Of a stretch of DNA of 31,812 bases, positions 17,151 through 25,561 are shown piece after piece; the first letter of the stretch is position 1; each line of letters starts with the position of its first letter. The notes below the pieces were generated by a model, which saw only the letters and a program-made list of their open reading frames with translations, did not search any database and was not told the origin of the DNA. Where the stretch lies: assembly GCA_002299195.1 (NCBI GenBank), contig DBOA01000013.1, positions 1 through 31,812 on the forward strand, written 5' to 3'. The stretch comes from Sphingomonadales bacterium UBA658 (lineage in GTDB: Bacteria; Pseudomonadota; Alphaproteobacteria; Sphingomonadales; Sphingomonadaceae). A program made the translations under genes and the position numbers.

Positions 17151-19099
17151 TTGACTGCTGCCACAACCGTCGCGGCCGCAAGGCTCGACTGGAACACTAG
17201 ACTAGCTATCTGCGAGAGCTTACCTAATACGTCGTTCGTTTTTGTGCGGATGGGTACAAATACTACGTCACCAGGTATTGCTTTTGCGTTAAATGCGCCT
17301 TCGGAACGGGTAAGTATGCTGCCGTTTGCACGAACCACGAAAACATCGTCACGATTGGCAGCTTCTAGCGTACCTCCGGCTAGATCGATATAGTCCCGTA
17401 TTCTTCGTGGGTTAGTCTCATCACTTTGAAACGAGGCGGGGCGATAAACCGCACCGAATACACCAATGCTGGACGGACGAGGCGGAATAACGAGGCGGTC
17501 GCCGTTCTCCAGCGTGATACCGCTGGGCAGGTTCTGCGAATCAGGCTTAGTTTCCAATATAAGTCGTCCATCCGGCTTGGCCTCCCGCAGTTTCATGAGT
17601 GTCGCTTCGGCGGCGCGCAACTGGACCTCAGGGGTGCGCTGGGCTGTGATGTTGTCGGACCGAAGAGGCGTCGAAGCTAGAGCTATTTCAAACAGATCAA
17701 TCGCTTCTTCAAAGCTCTTCTTCTGTTGGCTCGCAATCGACTGGCGTGATAGCCCTGCGCCAAATACAAAAGCCCGTTGGGTAAACCCGCCAGCGAGTTC
17801 TACAATGTCTTCTAGCGGCGTATTGGGAGATACATAGTAGTTGCCTGGATTGACCACTTCTCCTTCTACTCGGACAATAACCGACTGCCGGTCGGTAGGG
17901 CGCACAAGGTTGCCTTCGGCAAGAACTTGGATCACGTCTCCCGCGCGAACAAGTGTCCGGGCAAATTCCTTGGCCGCTATTTCACGAGGCCCAGCTGGTC
18001 CGGCCATGTCCGTACTGTAAATCATAACTCGGCCAGTTTCGGCAAGTTCATCTTTTCCACCGGCATAGCGCAGCGCATCTTCGACAGTCTCAGAACCACG
18101 CAATTCGAAGATTGCTTCCCGCCGAACACTGCCCGTGACAGCAATCTGCGAAGCTGCTGGCGGAATGACTATTACATCCTCGTTCTCAAGTGTCGCGTCG
18201 TTCGCCCGGTTCCCGTTGATTAAGATGTCGTAGAGATCGATATCGGCGATCTCCATGCCGCCACGCACAAGCTTTGCACTCCGCCAGCTACCACCTGCAG
18301 CGGGTCCGCCCGCTTGAAGGATTGCATTGAACGCAGTCGACAGACTATTGACTGAGAACGCACCGGGGTTGACCGCGTAGCCGGTTACGAACACGCGTAC
18401 TCCGCGCAGCTTCGTAGTCCGCACGCCGACGCGGAAATTGCGGAACTGGGTTCCTATCGCAGTCATCAGCACGGCTTTGAGGTCGCCTTGGCGCACTCCT
18501 GCAAGTGTAATTTCGCCAACAGAGGTTAAGAAAATACGGCCGTTATGATCAACGGTCCGCTCCACGCTGCCCTCTGTTGATCCGGTTAGCGAGATCGATA
18601 TCGTATCGCCTACGTTGATGCGGTAGTCGGGGGGGATGGTTGCGTCGGCTGCCCGTTCAAAGTCGCGCCCTTCTGGTAGGACAAGGTCGGCCCCGAAACG
18701 CTGCAAGGGGCGCCCAATCATTCGTGAGACGTAAAGCTCAAACTCGTTTGGCTCCGGTTTGCGAATGTTGGCCGAGGCGCGGTCTAACAGCGACCGGGGA
18801 TTCTGAGTTCTGTCTCTCGACTTCTCGTCTATTACCCGCGTAGGTTCAAATCGGGCTGTTGGTTGGATCTCAGTCTCACGACTGTTGCCCACAGCGACGT
18901 CATCGCGTATGTTGTTTTCGTCCAGTTGCTGATCGGCCTCGCTTGAGGTGGGGAAAGTCTGTGCATTCAGCGGGATCGGCAGTGCAGCCAGCGCAAGAAA
19001 CAACGCAGAAACGGTGAGGATAGAGCGGGGCATGGATGTCTCGTAAATGTCCGATAATCGTGAGATAGTAGATGGCTCGGGTATTTGTGTTTCGGTCAT
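17147..19099 (-). CDS. Wza/KpsD-like outer-membrane polysaccharide export protein
   Basis: 650-aa periplasmic/outer-membrane export channel. After a signal peptide (MPRSILTVSALFLALAAL, ending LNAQ) comes a Poly_export domain (PPDYRINVGDTISISLTG at about 175) and several SLBB domains (GVRVFVTGYAVNPGAF, QIAVTGSVRREAIFEL, VIVRVEGEVVNPGNYY, IGVFGAVYRPASF). No lipobox Cys is visible, so it resembles KpsD more than lipoprotein Wza. The ATG at 19099 has AAGGT before it but puts 22 polar residues ahead of the signal peptide; the ATG at 19033 gives a normal signal peptide but a weak site. The start is unsettled. Confidence 0.85.
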   Translation of the reverse strand: MTETQIPEPSTISRLSDIYETSMPRSILTVSALFLALAALPIPLNAQTFPTSSEADQQLDENNIRDDVAVGNSRETEIQPTARFEPTRVIDEKSRDRTQNPRSLLDRASANIRKPEPNEFELYVSRMIGRPLQRFGADLVLPEGRDFERAADATIPPDYRINVGDTISISLTGSTEGSVERTVDHNGRIFLTSVGEITLAGVRQGDLKAVLMTAIGTQFRNFRVGVRTTKLRGVRVFVTGYAVNPGAFSVNSLSTAFNAILQAGGPAAGGSWRSAKLVRGGMEIADIDLYDILINGNRANDATLENEDVIVIPPAASQIAVTGSVRREAIFELRGSETVEDALRYAGGKDELAETGRVMIYSTDMAGPAGPREIAAKEFARTLVRAGDVIQVLAEGNLVRPTDRQSVIVRVEGEVVNPGNYYVSPNTPLEDIVELAGGFTQRAFVFGAGLSRQSIASQQKKSFEEAIDLFEIALASTPLRSDNITAQRTPEVQLRAAEATLMKLREAKPDGRLILETKPDSQNLPSGITLENGDRLVIPPRPSSIGVFGAVYRPASFQSDETNPRRIRDYIDLAGGTLEAANRDDVFVVRANGSILTRSEGAFNAKAIPGDVVFVPIRTKTNDVLGKLSQIASLVFQSSLAAATVVAAVK

Positions 19100-19104
19100 T
19101 TTTG

Positions 19105-20094
19105 TTACCTTAAATGGAGCTCAGGCGCTATCGTTATCGCAGTTTCTAGGATCTGTTGGCCCAACGGCACGGACGCGATGCCTGCTGCTTCCAGCAGGGA
19201 AGCATAGGTTTCAGCATCACCGGTGTAAATATTGTGAAGGCTCTCAGTTATCGGCGCGCGCACGACAGTTCCGCCCAGCGCGCGGGCAACTTCGGCAGCA
19301 ACCTCGCGCAGCTCCAGTACTTCCCCGCCGCTGTCATAGCGACATACTGGCACGCCGCCGGATCCCAGTAATTGGCATAGCACAAGCGAGACTAGTTCGC
19401 GGATGGCTACATAGCTGCGCACCACCCGCATTGGTGCGCGTACAGAAATCGGGCGTCTGGCAAGCGCGTCAATGATGAAGCTCGCAAGCGCATATGTCTC
19501 GTGTTTGTTAATGAAAGGCCCGGTCAGGTTGTAGATACGCGTAACGACAGCACGCCTTCCTGTATCAGCCTCGGCCCAAGCAACGAAGCGATCCTCGTCC
19601 TCCCGCTTGAGCGCACCGTAAATTCTCAGGTCTTCGCTCGCAGAAGGGTCATCGGCGAAGGCCGCCGCGCCTGAAGAAGCAACAAAAAGCCGGTCGGCGC
19701 CGATCGCGCTGAGCGCCTCGAGAACATTGCTTGAAACAGCGCGATTGGTTTCGCGATATTCGTCACGGTCGATAAATGCCACCTTGTCCTTCGTCAGAAA
19801 GGCGAGATGAAACAGAACTGTGGGTTGTGGGTGTAGGCAGGCAAGTTCGTCCAGCGGACGCTGCGCGATGGTGATTGCATCACCAAGGTCAATCATTCTG
19901 GACGAAGAGCCGAAGGCGAATACGCGTTCAGAAAATGCATCAACGCCCAAGGCGGAATGAAGACCGCGCAGAAGGACGCGTCCGACCCAGCCACCCGCGC
20001 CCACTACGACTATACGCCGTGTGTCCTTCACAAGTTCAGACACAGAGGAAGGTGCAAGCGCCGTTGCCGAGGTCAGAGTAGGAAGAGGTCGCAT
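19105..20094 (-). CDS. NAD(P)-dependent SDR sugar reductase, YerF-like
   Basis: 329-aa extended SDR. The cofactor loop is VVVGAGGWVGR at about residue 30, the catalytic Ser lies in VASSGAAA and the YxxxK pair in YGALKRED. It follows the ThDP enzyme with a 5-base gap and precedes the exporter by 5 bases. In Yersinia, YerF reduces the keto group left after YerE acts; this protein has the right fold and neighbour for that role. The specific substrate is inferred from context; a plain 4-ketoreductase or epimerase is the alternative. Confidence 0.7.
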   Translation of the reverse strand: MRPLPTLTSATALAPSSVSELVKDTRRIVVVGAGGWVGRVLLRGLHSALGVDAFSERVFAFGSSSRMIDLGDAITIAQRPLDELACLHPQPTVLFHLAFLTKDKVAFIDRDEYRETNRAVSSNVLEALSAIGADRLFVASSGAAAFADDPSASEDLRIYGALKREDEDRFVAWAEADTGRRAVVTRIYNLTGPFINKHETYALASFIIDALARRPISVRAPMRVVRSYVAIRELVSLVLCQLLGSGGVPVCRYDSGGEVLELREVAAEVARALGGTVVRAPITESLHNIYTGDAETYASLLEAAGIASVPLGQQILETAITIAPELHLR

Positions 20095-20099
20095 GAAAC

Positions 20100-21842
20100 T
20101 TACCCGATACCGGCCGGAGTTAGGTAGTCGATTTCAGGCGTCATCCGGTCGATCGGGTTCGATTCCATCGAACCGCTTTCCGTTACCCGACTGCTGATTT
20201 TGGGAAGGTAAGTCTGCTCGGGATCCACCGGCACAATGAATGCATGCAGCCCATCACTCGCCATTGCAGCAAGGAAATCAGCATCTTCCGTAAAGGCTAC
20301 GGGCAAACGCATGACCGGGATATCCCAAGCAGCAAACAGCTTGTCCCAAGTTGGCAGGCCCAGACCCGAGCGCGTATCGCATCCAAGATACTTTCCGCCA
20401 AAATAGTTTCTCTGGGTCATCCGGATCGAGGCGTGCCCCTGATCATCGAAGATGAAAATCTTGAGGTTAAGATTATTAACCCTTGCGGTACCCAGTTCCT
20501 GAAGATTCTGAGCAAAACCGCCGTCACCCTCAATCAAAATGGTACGGCGCCCAGGCGCCGCAATGGCTGCACCGATCGCGCCTGACAGACCGTATCCCAT
20601 TGAGGCTAGAGACTTGTTTGTAATGACCCGCTGTCCAAGTTTCTGATTGTAGAGCTGCATGGAGAGGGTGAATGCGCTGCCGCTGGAGCAGGGGATTACA
20701 AGGTCGTCATCGCGGGTCAGCGTCTCCAGGTTTACAATGAAATCATAAGGAGAGAGGTAACCAGCACCGGTTTGATTGACCGCTTCGACCCGCGGAATGG
20801 CCGCACGGATCCGCTTGGCGTGGGTCAGCCATTCGGGCTTTGATTCCAGTCCGTGCGCCAGCATCCGGCGCATGAAATCATTCGCATCGGCGTTGACGGC
20901 AATGTCGGTGCGCGGATGTCCCTTAGCCAATTCCGCCGGATCGATTTCGACTTGTACGATTTTTGCTTCGCGGCCGAATTCCTGCCAGTTGAACCCGGTC
21001 TGCTGAAGCCCAAGCCGGGTTCCCAGCGCGACGATAAGGTCGGACTGCTGGATGATGATGTTGGAACTGCGCTGACCCCAAGTATTTGGTCGACCGAGAT
21101 AATAAGGCGCATCACCATCGATGCGGTCAGCGCCATTATAGGTTGTCATCGTCGGGAGTGAGAGCTTGTCGAGGGTATCGCGAACGCCATCGACTGTGCC
21201 GATATCGACACCACCGCCGATCAGCAGCATTGGTCGATCAGCATTGTTCCAGAGCCTTACGACCTCAGACACCCTGTCTTCCTCTGCTATCTGCAGCACC
21301 GGCGCGGACATTTCCGGAAAGGGCTCTTCGTCGCGATGGGCGGCCTGCACATCAAGCGGGAATTCGAGAAACACCGGACCTTTTCGTGGTGTCCAACTCG
21401 GCTCAATAATGGCTAGAAACTCGGCAGCTGAAGCTGGCTGTTCGAGCCGCGTCGACGCTTTTGTCATCGACTCCATAAGCGCAACCCCGTCGATCTCCTG
21501 TATGCCGCGGGAGCGCACTTGTCCCCGCGCAAGATCAGACGTCTTTACCTGGCCGCCTATCACCAGCAGCTCCCGGCTTTCCAGCCAGGCGCCGCTTACT
21601 GCGGTAACGATGTTGGTTTGTCCCGGACCAGCTGTAACCAGGGCTAGCGCCTTGGCCGGTGCGGCAATCAGGTTGAAATACTCTGCCCCAATGCCGGCAG
21701 CGACCTCATGCACCACCGGCACCCCAGTAAGAAAACGGTCGAGGCTCTCGGTCAAGTGCATAATATTGCCCCCGCCGACGTAAAAATAATGCGTGTAGCC
21801 AGCTGCCTTTAGCCAGGCGCCGACCTGATCACTATACTTCAT
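20100..21842 (-). CDS. thiamine diphosphate-dependent acetolactate-synthase-like enzyme, YerE-like
   Basis: 580-aa ThDP enzyme of the acetohydroxyacid synthase/pyruvate decarboxylase family with N-terminal PYR, central and C-terminal PP domains. The activating Glu is Glu46 (VVHEVAAGIGAEYF). The ThDP motif begins EGDGGFAQNLQELGTA near residue 438, but the usual NN at its end is DD (FIFDDQGHASIRMTQRNYF). No regulatory subunit is nearby, and the gene sits among CDP-3,6-dideoxyhexose genes. This fits YerE, which decarboxylates a 2-keto acid and adds the acyl unit to C4 of CDP-4-keto-3,6-dideoxyglucose. It overlaps the HAD gene by 4 bases (ATGA). A plain acetolactate synthase is less likely. Confidence 0.75.
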   Translation of the reverse strand: MKYSDQVGAWLKAAGYTHYFYVGGGNIMHLTESLDRFLTGVPVVHEVAAGIGAEYFNLIAAPAKALALVTAGPGQTNIVTAVSGAWLESRELLVIGGQVKTSDLARGQVRSRGIQEIDGVALMESMTKASTRLEQPASAAEFLAIIEPSWTPRKGPVFLEFPLDVQAAHRDEEPFPEMSAPVLQIAEEDRVSEVVRLWNNADRPMLLIGGGVDIGTVDGVRDTLDKLSLPTMTTYNGADRIDGDAPYYLGRPNTWGQRSSNIIIQQSDLIVALGTRLGLQQTGFNWQEFGREAKIVQVEIDPAELAKGHPRTDIAVNADANDFMRRMLAHGLESKPEWLTHAKRIRAAIPRVEAVNQTGAGYLSPYDFIVNLETLTRDDDLVIPCSSGSAFTLSMQLYNQKLGQRVITNKSLASMGYGLSGAIGAAIAAPGRRTILIEGDGGFAQNLQELGTARVNNLNLKIFIFDDQGHASIRMTQRNYFGGKYLGCDTRSGLGLPTWDKLFAAWDIPVMRLPVAFTEDADFLAAMASDGLHAFIVPVDPEQTYLPKISSRVTESGSMESNPIDRMTPEIDYLTPAGIG

Positions 21843-22543
21843 GTGCGTGTTCCATCCGCAATAGAGAGAAGCGAAGAGATGATGATATGAATCTGACTTT
21901 GGTTCAGACTGGATGATGTCTCGCGATCATAGCCCCAGTTGGCATGAAGTGGCAGGTGAACTTGACCCTGAAACGGCTCGAGATGGCTGTTCATGTCATC
22001 GACATAAACAACCAGATATTTTTTCGGGTCGAGCCAATTTTGTGATTTCGCGACACTTAACTTGCTACCCAGCTTGCGGATGTCCTCTTGCCCGAAAATC
22101 TGAATTCCATCGACGCCGTTGAACGCCAAGGCCTCATGAATAGAACTAACATTGCGCGTCGACAGAATCGCGAAGCGGTCGGAGCATTGCAGCAGAAGCG
22201 GTTTTAGCAGAAAGAAAAAATCATATGCCGGCATGACCTTTGGCCATTCAGGGTCCTCCATGATCACACGGCGTGCTTCGAAGAAGTCACGCGAGAAGCT
22301 CCAATCTCCTTCATCCGGAGTGATCATGTGCAGCGTATTCGGCAAAACGGAACTGTTTGCGGCGTAAAGCCGGTTATACTGCCACGCGTCGGTCACAACG
22401 CTGCGGAATGCCAAAAACTCCTCGTAATTGACGTCCTGACGAAAACCGGCCCGCCCTTTGGTCGCATGATTTGCCACGCTAAACGCCTCGAACGCGCTGT
22501 TGAACAACACGCCGTCAAAATCGAGGACAAACTTGATTTCCAT
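21839..22543 (-). CDS. HAD-superfamily hydrolase (putative phosphatase)
   Basis: 234-aa HAD protein. Motif I is FVLDFDGVLFNS at the N-terminus, motif II ILSTRN, a motif III lysine lies in KLSVAKSQ, and motif IV is VYVDDMNSH. It should be a cytoplasmic phosphatase of small molecules. The ATG at 22543 shares one base with the stop of the aldolase-like gene (TGATG); a GTG one codon earlier is also possible. It is locked between the aldolase-like and ThDP genes by overlaps on both sides, so it probably acts in the same pathway, for example removing a phosphate from a precursor of the ThDP enzyme's donor. No such step is known for yersiniose. Confidence 0.72.
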   Translation of the reverse strand: MEIKFVLDFDGVLFNSAFEAFSVANHATKGRAGFRQDVNYEEFLAFRSVVTDAWQYNRLYAANSSVLPNTLHMITPDEGDWSFSRDFFEARRVIMEDPEWPKVMPAYDFFFLLKPLLLQCSDRFAILSTRNVSSIHEALAFNGVDGIQIFGQEDIRKLGSKLSVAKSQNWLDPKKYLVVYVDDMNSHLEPFQGQVHLPLHANWGYDRETSSSLNQSQIHIIISSLLSIADGTRT

Positions 22544-23244
22544 CACAGGCGTTCCCGCAAGACCGATGCCCGCGCCTGGGCTGCATTGCCGATTTCGCCA
22601 TAAGACGCGATTTGCATGTCCAGCAGCACCATTTCCACAGCGAAAGCATCCATTAGAGCGTCCGGTTCAAGGAACTTTTCGACCGGCATGACGCATTTAC
22701 GCGTTTCGACAGATGCGATGAGATCGCGCAACTCGCCGTCTTCTTGCAGCAGGCTTAACGTTTCTGCGTTGACTGTCCCGCCCATTGTAGTCTTCAATCC
22801 CCTCGCTCTTGCTGCACGGGCAACGGTTTTGACCATGGAGATTGTTTCCGGACAATTCACGCCCGATCCGCCGAAACTAGCGGTCAGGTCGCTTCGTCCA
22901 ACAGTAACCTCGGTAAGCTTAATACCTGCGTCAAGTATAGCTTCGATACGCTCAACGGCCGAGATAGTCTCAATGGTCACGCCGACGTGCTTGAACGCCC
23001 CGTCTGGGAGCATTTCTTGATATTTTCGCATTGCGAAGGCGCTCTCGATCATCGGGGCGACGATGCTCTCAATCCCCTGCATCATCAGAAAACGCATGTC
23101 GGACTTGGCCTCGCAACCGCCGATCTTTACGAGATAGGGCAGCCCATGGCGCGCTGCCCAAGCGGCTTCGGCGGCAACCGAGTCGCGCGTTAGGCCTTCG
23201 GCTTCGAATTCACCCTTCAGTGAGATAATTCGTGAGAGATTCAT
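22543..23244 (-). CDS. HpcH/HpaI aldolase / citrate lyase-like protein
   Basis: 233-aa TIM-barrel-type protein. The metal-binding Glu is in VTIETISAVERIEAIL and the Asp in VTVGRSDLTASFGGSG, matching the IET and GPxDLS regions of HpaI-type class II pyruvate aldolases and CitE. Two usual HpaI features differ: the N-terminal GEHAP region with the catalytic His is absent, and the conserved Arg that binds pyruvate is Lys (YLVKIGG). It may be an active variant, a CitE-like lyase, or another reaction. The ATG at 23244 has GGAG before it and follows the small Cys-rich gene by 18 bases. Confidence 0.7.
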   Translation of the reverse strand: MNLSRIISLKGEFEAEGLTRDSVAAEAAWAARHGLPYLVKIGGCEAKSDMRFLMMQGIESIVAPMIESAFAMRKYQEMLPDGAFKHVGVTIETISAVERIEAILDAGIKLTEVTVGRSDLTASFGGSGVNCPETISMVKTVARAARARGLKTTMGGTVNAETLSLLQEDGELRDLIASVETRKCVMPVEKFLEPDALMDAFAVEMVLLDMQIASYGEIGNAAQARASVLRERL

Positions 23245-23262
23245 TTGGTTACTCCGATGTAA

Positions 23263-23418
23263 TCAAGCGCGCTTGACAACGAGAAGGTCCCGCACAGTGT
23301 CAGCCACGAATGAGATGTGATAGGTACAGACCCCAAGACAATGGCCGCTGCAAAAGGTGCGTTGGGTGACGATGTCCATATTAGGACCGTCGCCAAACAG
23401 CAACAATTCCGTACTCAT
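23263..23418 (-). CDS. small cysteine-rich protein, 51 aa, unknown
   Basis: A 51-codon frame at the head of the operon, not recognised. It begins MSTELLLFGDGPNMDIV and has a compact Cys/His cluster, CSGHCLGVCTYH, with three cysteines spaced CX3CX3C and two histidines, then a hydrophobic tail rich in valine. The ATG at 23418 has AAGGGAC four bases upstream, a strong site, and the stop lies 18 bases before the aldolase-like start. Codon use resembles the operon. It could bind a metal or be a leader peptide that tunes the operon; the sequence does not decide. It is short enough to be missed by gene finders. Confidence 0.6.
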   Translation of the reverse strand: MSTELLLFGDGPNMDIVTQRTFCSGHCLGVCTYHISFVADTVRDLLVVKRA

Positions 23419-23650
23419 TTTGTCCCTTAGTCATGCAGACAAGCATTTTATGTCTTCTAAAGTCATATAGAATTCTTACCCGGTAGCAGTTCATTCAGAT
23501 TATATTGAATGTATCAATTTCTTTATTATGTTGATTGAATAAGTCAAATTGTCCTCTGCTTAGAATTGAACATAGACCTATTCAAAAATTGTAGATTGTA
23601 ACGAAATTTGCGCTTTTGCCGAGGATAGAAATGGTCTCGATGCTATTTGG
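23419..23650 (-). promoter_or_regulatory. AT-rich promoter region of the minus-strand polysaccharide operon
   Basis: 232 bases between rfbG and the small Cys-rich gene, clearly AT-rich. On the minus strand a perfect TATAAT lies at 23499-23504, about 80 bases before the first ATG, though no good -35 stands 17 bases before it. TTGACT occurs further upstream with a weak -10. It is the only sizeable gap upstream of the eleven-gene run, so the main promoter is probably here. Confidence 0.4.
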
Positions 23651-24733
23651 TCAGGCGTAGGATTTGGACTCCAATAATTTTTCTGCCAATTGACGTCGAT
23701 AGAGATTCAATTGTTTGGAGCAAATTTCGATCGGGTCCCCCCCACTTTCTACAAATTTGTGCCATTCTACAATTAGCGTCAGTGCCGCATCGAGTGAAAG
23801 CACGGGATTCCAACCCAACTCGCTACGTGCCTTAGTACAGTCCAACTTTAGATACCTTGCCTCATGCGGCTTAGGACCATCTTCACCCTGCCAGCCTGGC
23901 GCCCCCCAAGAAGCGGTAAGGCGATTAGCAATCCAGTCGACCGGCTTGGCATCTTCGTCGCGTGGCCCAAAGTTCCATCCACAGGCAACGGCTTCGTCAC
24001 CAGCAAAAAGGCGTTCGGCGATCATAATATATCCGCCCAAGGCCTCTAGAACATGCTGCCAGGGACGCACGGCGTTTGGATACCGGATTAACGGCTTTTC
24101 TCCAGCAATCATGGCGCGCACAATGTCTGGGATCAGTCGTGATTCCGCCCAATCTCCTCCACCGATAACATTACCAGCACGTACAGATGCAAGATAAGGC
24201 CCCGAATTAAAATAACTGCGTCGGTAGGCTGAAACAACCAGTTCAGCCGCGCCTTTACTACTGCTGTAAGGGTCATAACCACCCATTGGATCGCTTTCGC
24301 GATACGGCCATACCCAATCACGATTTTCGTAGCACTTATCGCTAGTTACGCAGACAATGCTCCGAAGAGAAGGGAGGCGCCGGCAGCAATCAAGTAGGTG
24401 CACCGTTCCCTGCACATTCGTGGCATAGGTTTCCACGGGCTCCTCATAAGATTTGCGCACCAACGGCTGTGCCGCGAGATGGAAAACAACTTCCGCACGA
24501 GAAGCCTGCACCGCCGATTCAAGGGCGTCCATATCGCGAATATCGCCCTCGATATGCTCGACGAGATCGGCTATGCGCGCCTGTCGGAACAGGCTTGTTT
24601 CATCCGCCGGAAGCGAGAACCCCGTAACGCGCGCGCCCATTTGCGAAAGCCAAACAGAGAGCCAGCTACCCTTAAAGCCAGTGTGCCCGGTGATGAGCAC
24701 ACGACGGTCCTGCCAAAACGAAGCGTTTACCAT
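23651..24733 (-). CDS. rfbG: CDP-glucose 4,6-dehydratase
   Basis: 360-aa extended SDR that turns CDP-glucose into CDP-4-keto-6-deoxyglucose. Landmarks are VLITGHTGFKGSWLSVWL at the N-terminus, VCVTSDKCYEN, and the catalytic Tyr/Lys in YSSSKGAAE. The HTGFKGSW and SDKCYEN signatures separate RfbG from dTDP-glucose dehydratases. The ATG at 24733, with GGAAG before it, overlaps the rfbF stop by 7 bases; a GTG at 24760 is less likely. It works after rfbF and before rfbH/rfbI, which lie 14 kb away on the other strand. Confidence 0.92.
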   Translation of the reverse strand: MVNASFWQDRRVLITGHTGFKGSWLSVWLSQMGARVTGFSLPADETSLFRQARIADLVEHIEGDIRDMDALESAVQASRAEVVFHLAAQPLVRKSYEEPVETYATNVQGTVHLLDCCRRLPSLRSIVCVTSDKCYENRDWVWPYRESDPMGGYDPYSSSKGAAELVVSAYRRSYFNSGPYLASVRAGNVIGGGDWAESRLIPDIVRAMIAGEKPLIRYPNAVRPWQHVLEALGGYIMIAERLFAGDEAVACGWNFGPRDEDAKPVDWIANRLTASWGAPGWQGEDGPKPHEARYLKLDCTKARSELGWNPVLSLDAALTLIVEWHKFVESGGDPIEICSKQLNLYRRQLAEKLLESKSYA

Positions 24734-25494
24734 GTCTTCCACGGGGGGGATTGCACCCACAATGATTCAAGTTGCAACTTGTCTCGGAGAGTGTCCATCG
24801 GTTGCCAAAACCCGTTATGGCGATACGCGACCAATTCATCATCGGCAGCAAGAGTTTCCAACGGCCGCTGCTCCCAAATCGTTTCGGGACCATCGATGAG
24901 ATCAAGCACCGACGGATCAAGTACAAAAAAGCCGCCATTAATCATTCCACCGTCACCATCTGGTTTTTCGGCAAAAGATTTTACCCGGTCCCCTTGAAAC
25001 TCCAGAGCGCCAAAGCGCCCGGGCGGGGCAACAGCAGTGATGGTCGCTTTTTTACCGTGCGCTTCATGACACGCGATGAGGGCCGCAATATCCACATCGG
25101 CAACACCGTCGCCATATGTCATGCAAAACGGCTTATCCTTTTCCAAATATTGCCCGACTGCCTTAAGACGGCCTCCGGTCATCGTTTCAGCGCCAGTCTC
25201 CACCAACGTAATCTTCCATGGCTCACTCCAATTCTCGTGAACTTCTGAACGATTGCTAGAAAGATCTATGGTGATGTCAGCCGTATGCAAGTGATAATTA
25301 GCAAAAAACTCTTTAATCATGTAGCCTTTGTAACCAAGGCAGATAATAAATTCGTTTATCCCATAAGTGGAGTAAATTTTCATTATATGCCAAATGATTG
25401 GCATGCCTCCTACTTCAACCATAGGCTTAGGACGCGTAGACGTTTCTTCGCCTAAACGGGTCCCAAGTCCCCCCGCCAGAATTACTGCTTTCAT
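24727..25494 (-). CDS. rfbF: glucose-1-phosphate cytidylyltransferase
   Basis: 255-aa nucleotidyltransferase that joins CTP and glucose-1-phosphate to CDP-glucose, the entry step of the 3,6-dideoxyhexose pathway. It begins MKAVILAGGLGTRLGEET followed by RPKPMVEVGG, the sugar-nucleotidyl signature. YGDGVADVDI holds the catalytic Asp, and NGFWQPMDTLRDK near the end is typical of RfbF rather than glucose-1-phosphate thymidylyltransferases. The ATG at 25494 has GGAAGCAGCA before it; a TTG at 25506 is also in frame. A decayed second copy start lies at 9732. Confidence 0.92.
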   Translation of the reverse strand: MKAVILAGGLGTRLGEETSTRPKPMVEVGGMPIIWHIMKIYSTYGINEFIICLGYKGYMIKEFFANYHLHTADITIDLSSNRSEVHENWSEPWKITLVETGAETMTGGRLKAVGQYLEKDKPFCMTYGDGVADVDIAALIACHEAHGKKATITAVAPPGRFGALEFQGDRVKSFAEKPDGDGGMINGGFFVLDPSVLDLIDGPETIWEQRPLETLAADDELVAYRHNGFWQPMDTLRDKLQLESLWVQSPPWKTW

Positions 25495-25561
25495 TGCTGC
25501 TTCCAAAACAAGAGTTATGTCGCTAATCCCAGCTGGCGACTAGAAATCATTTTATTTTTTG

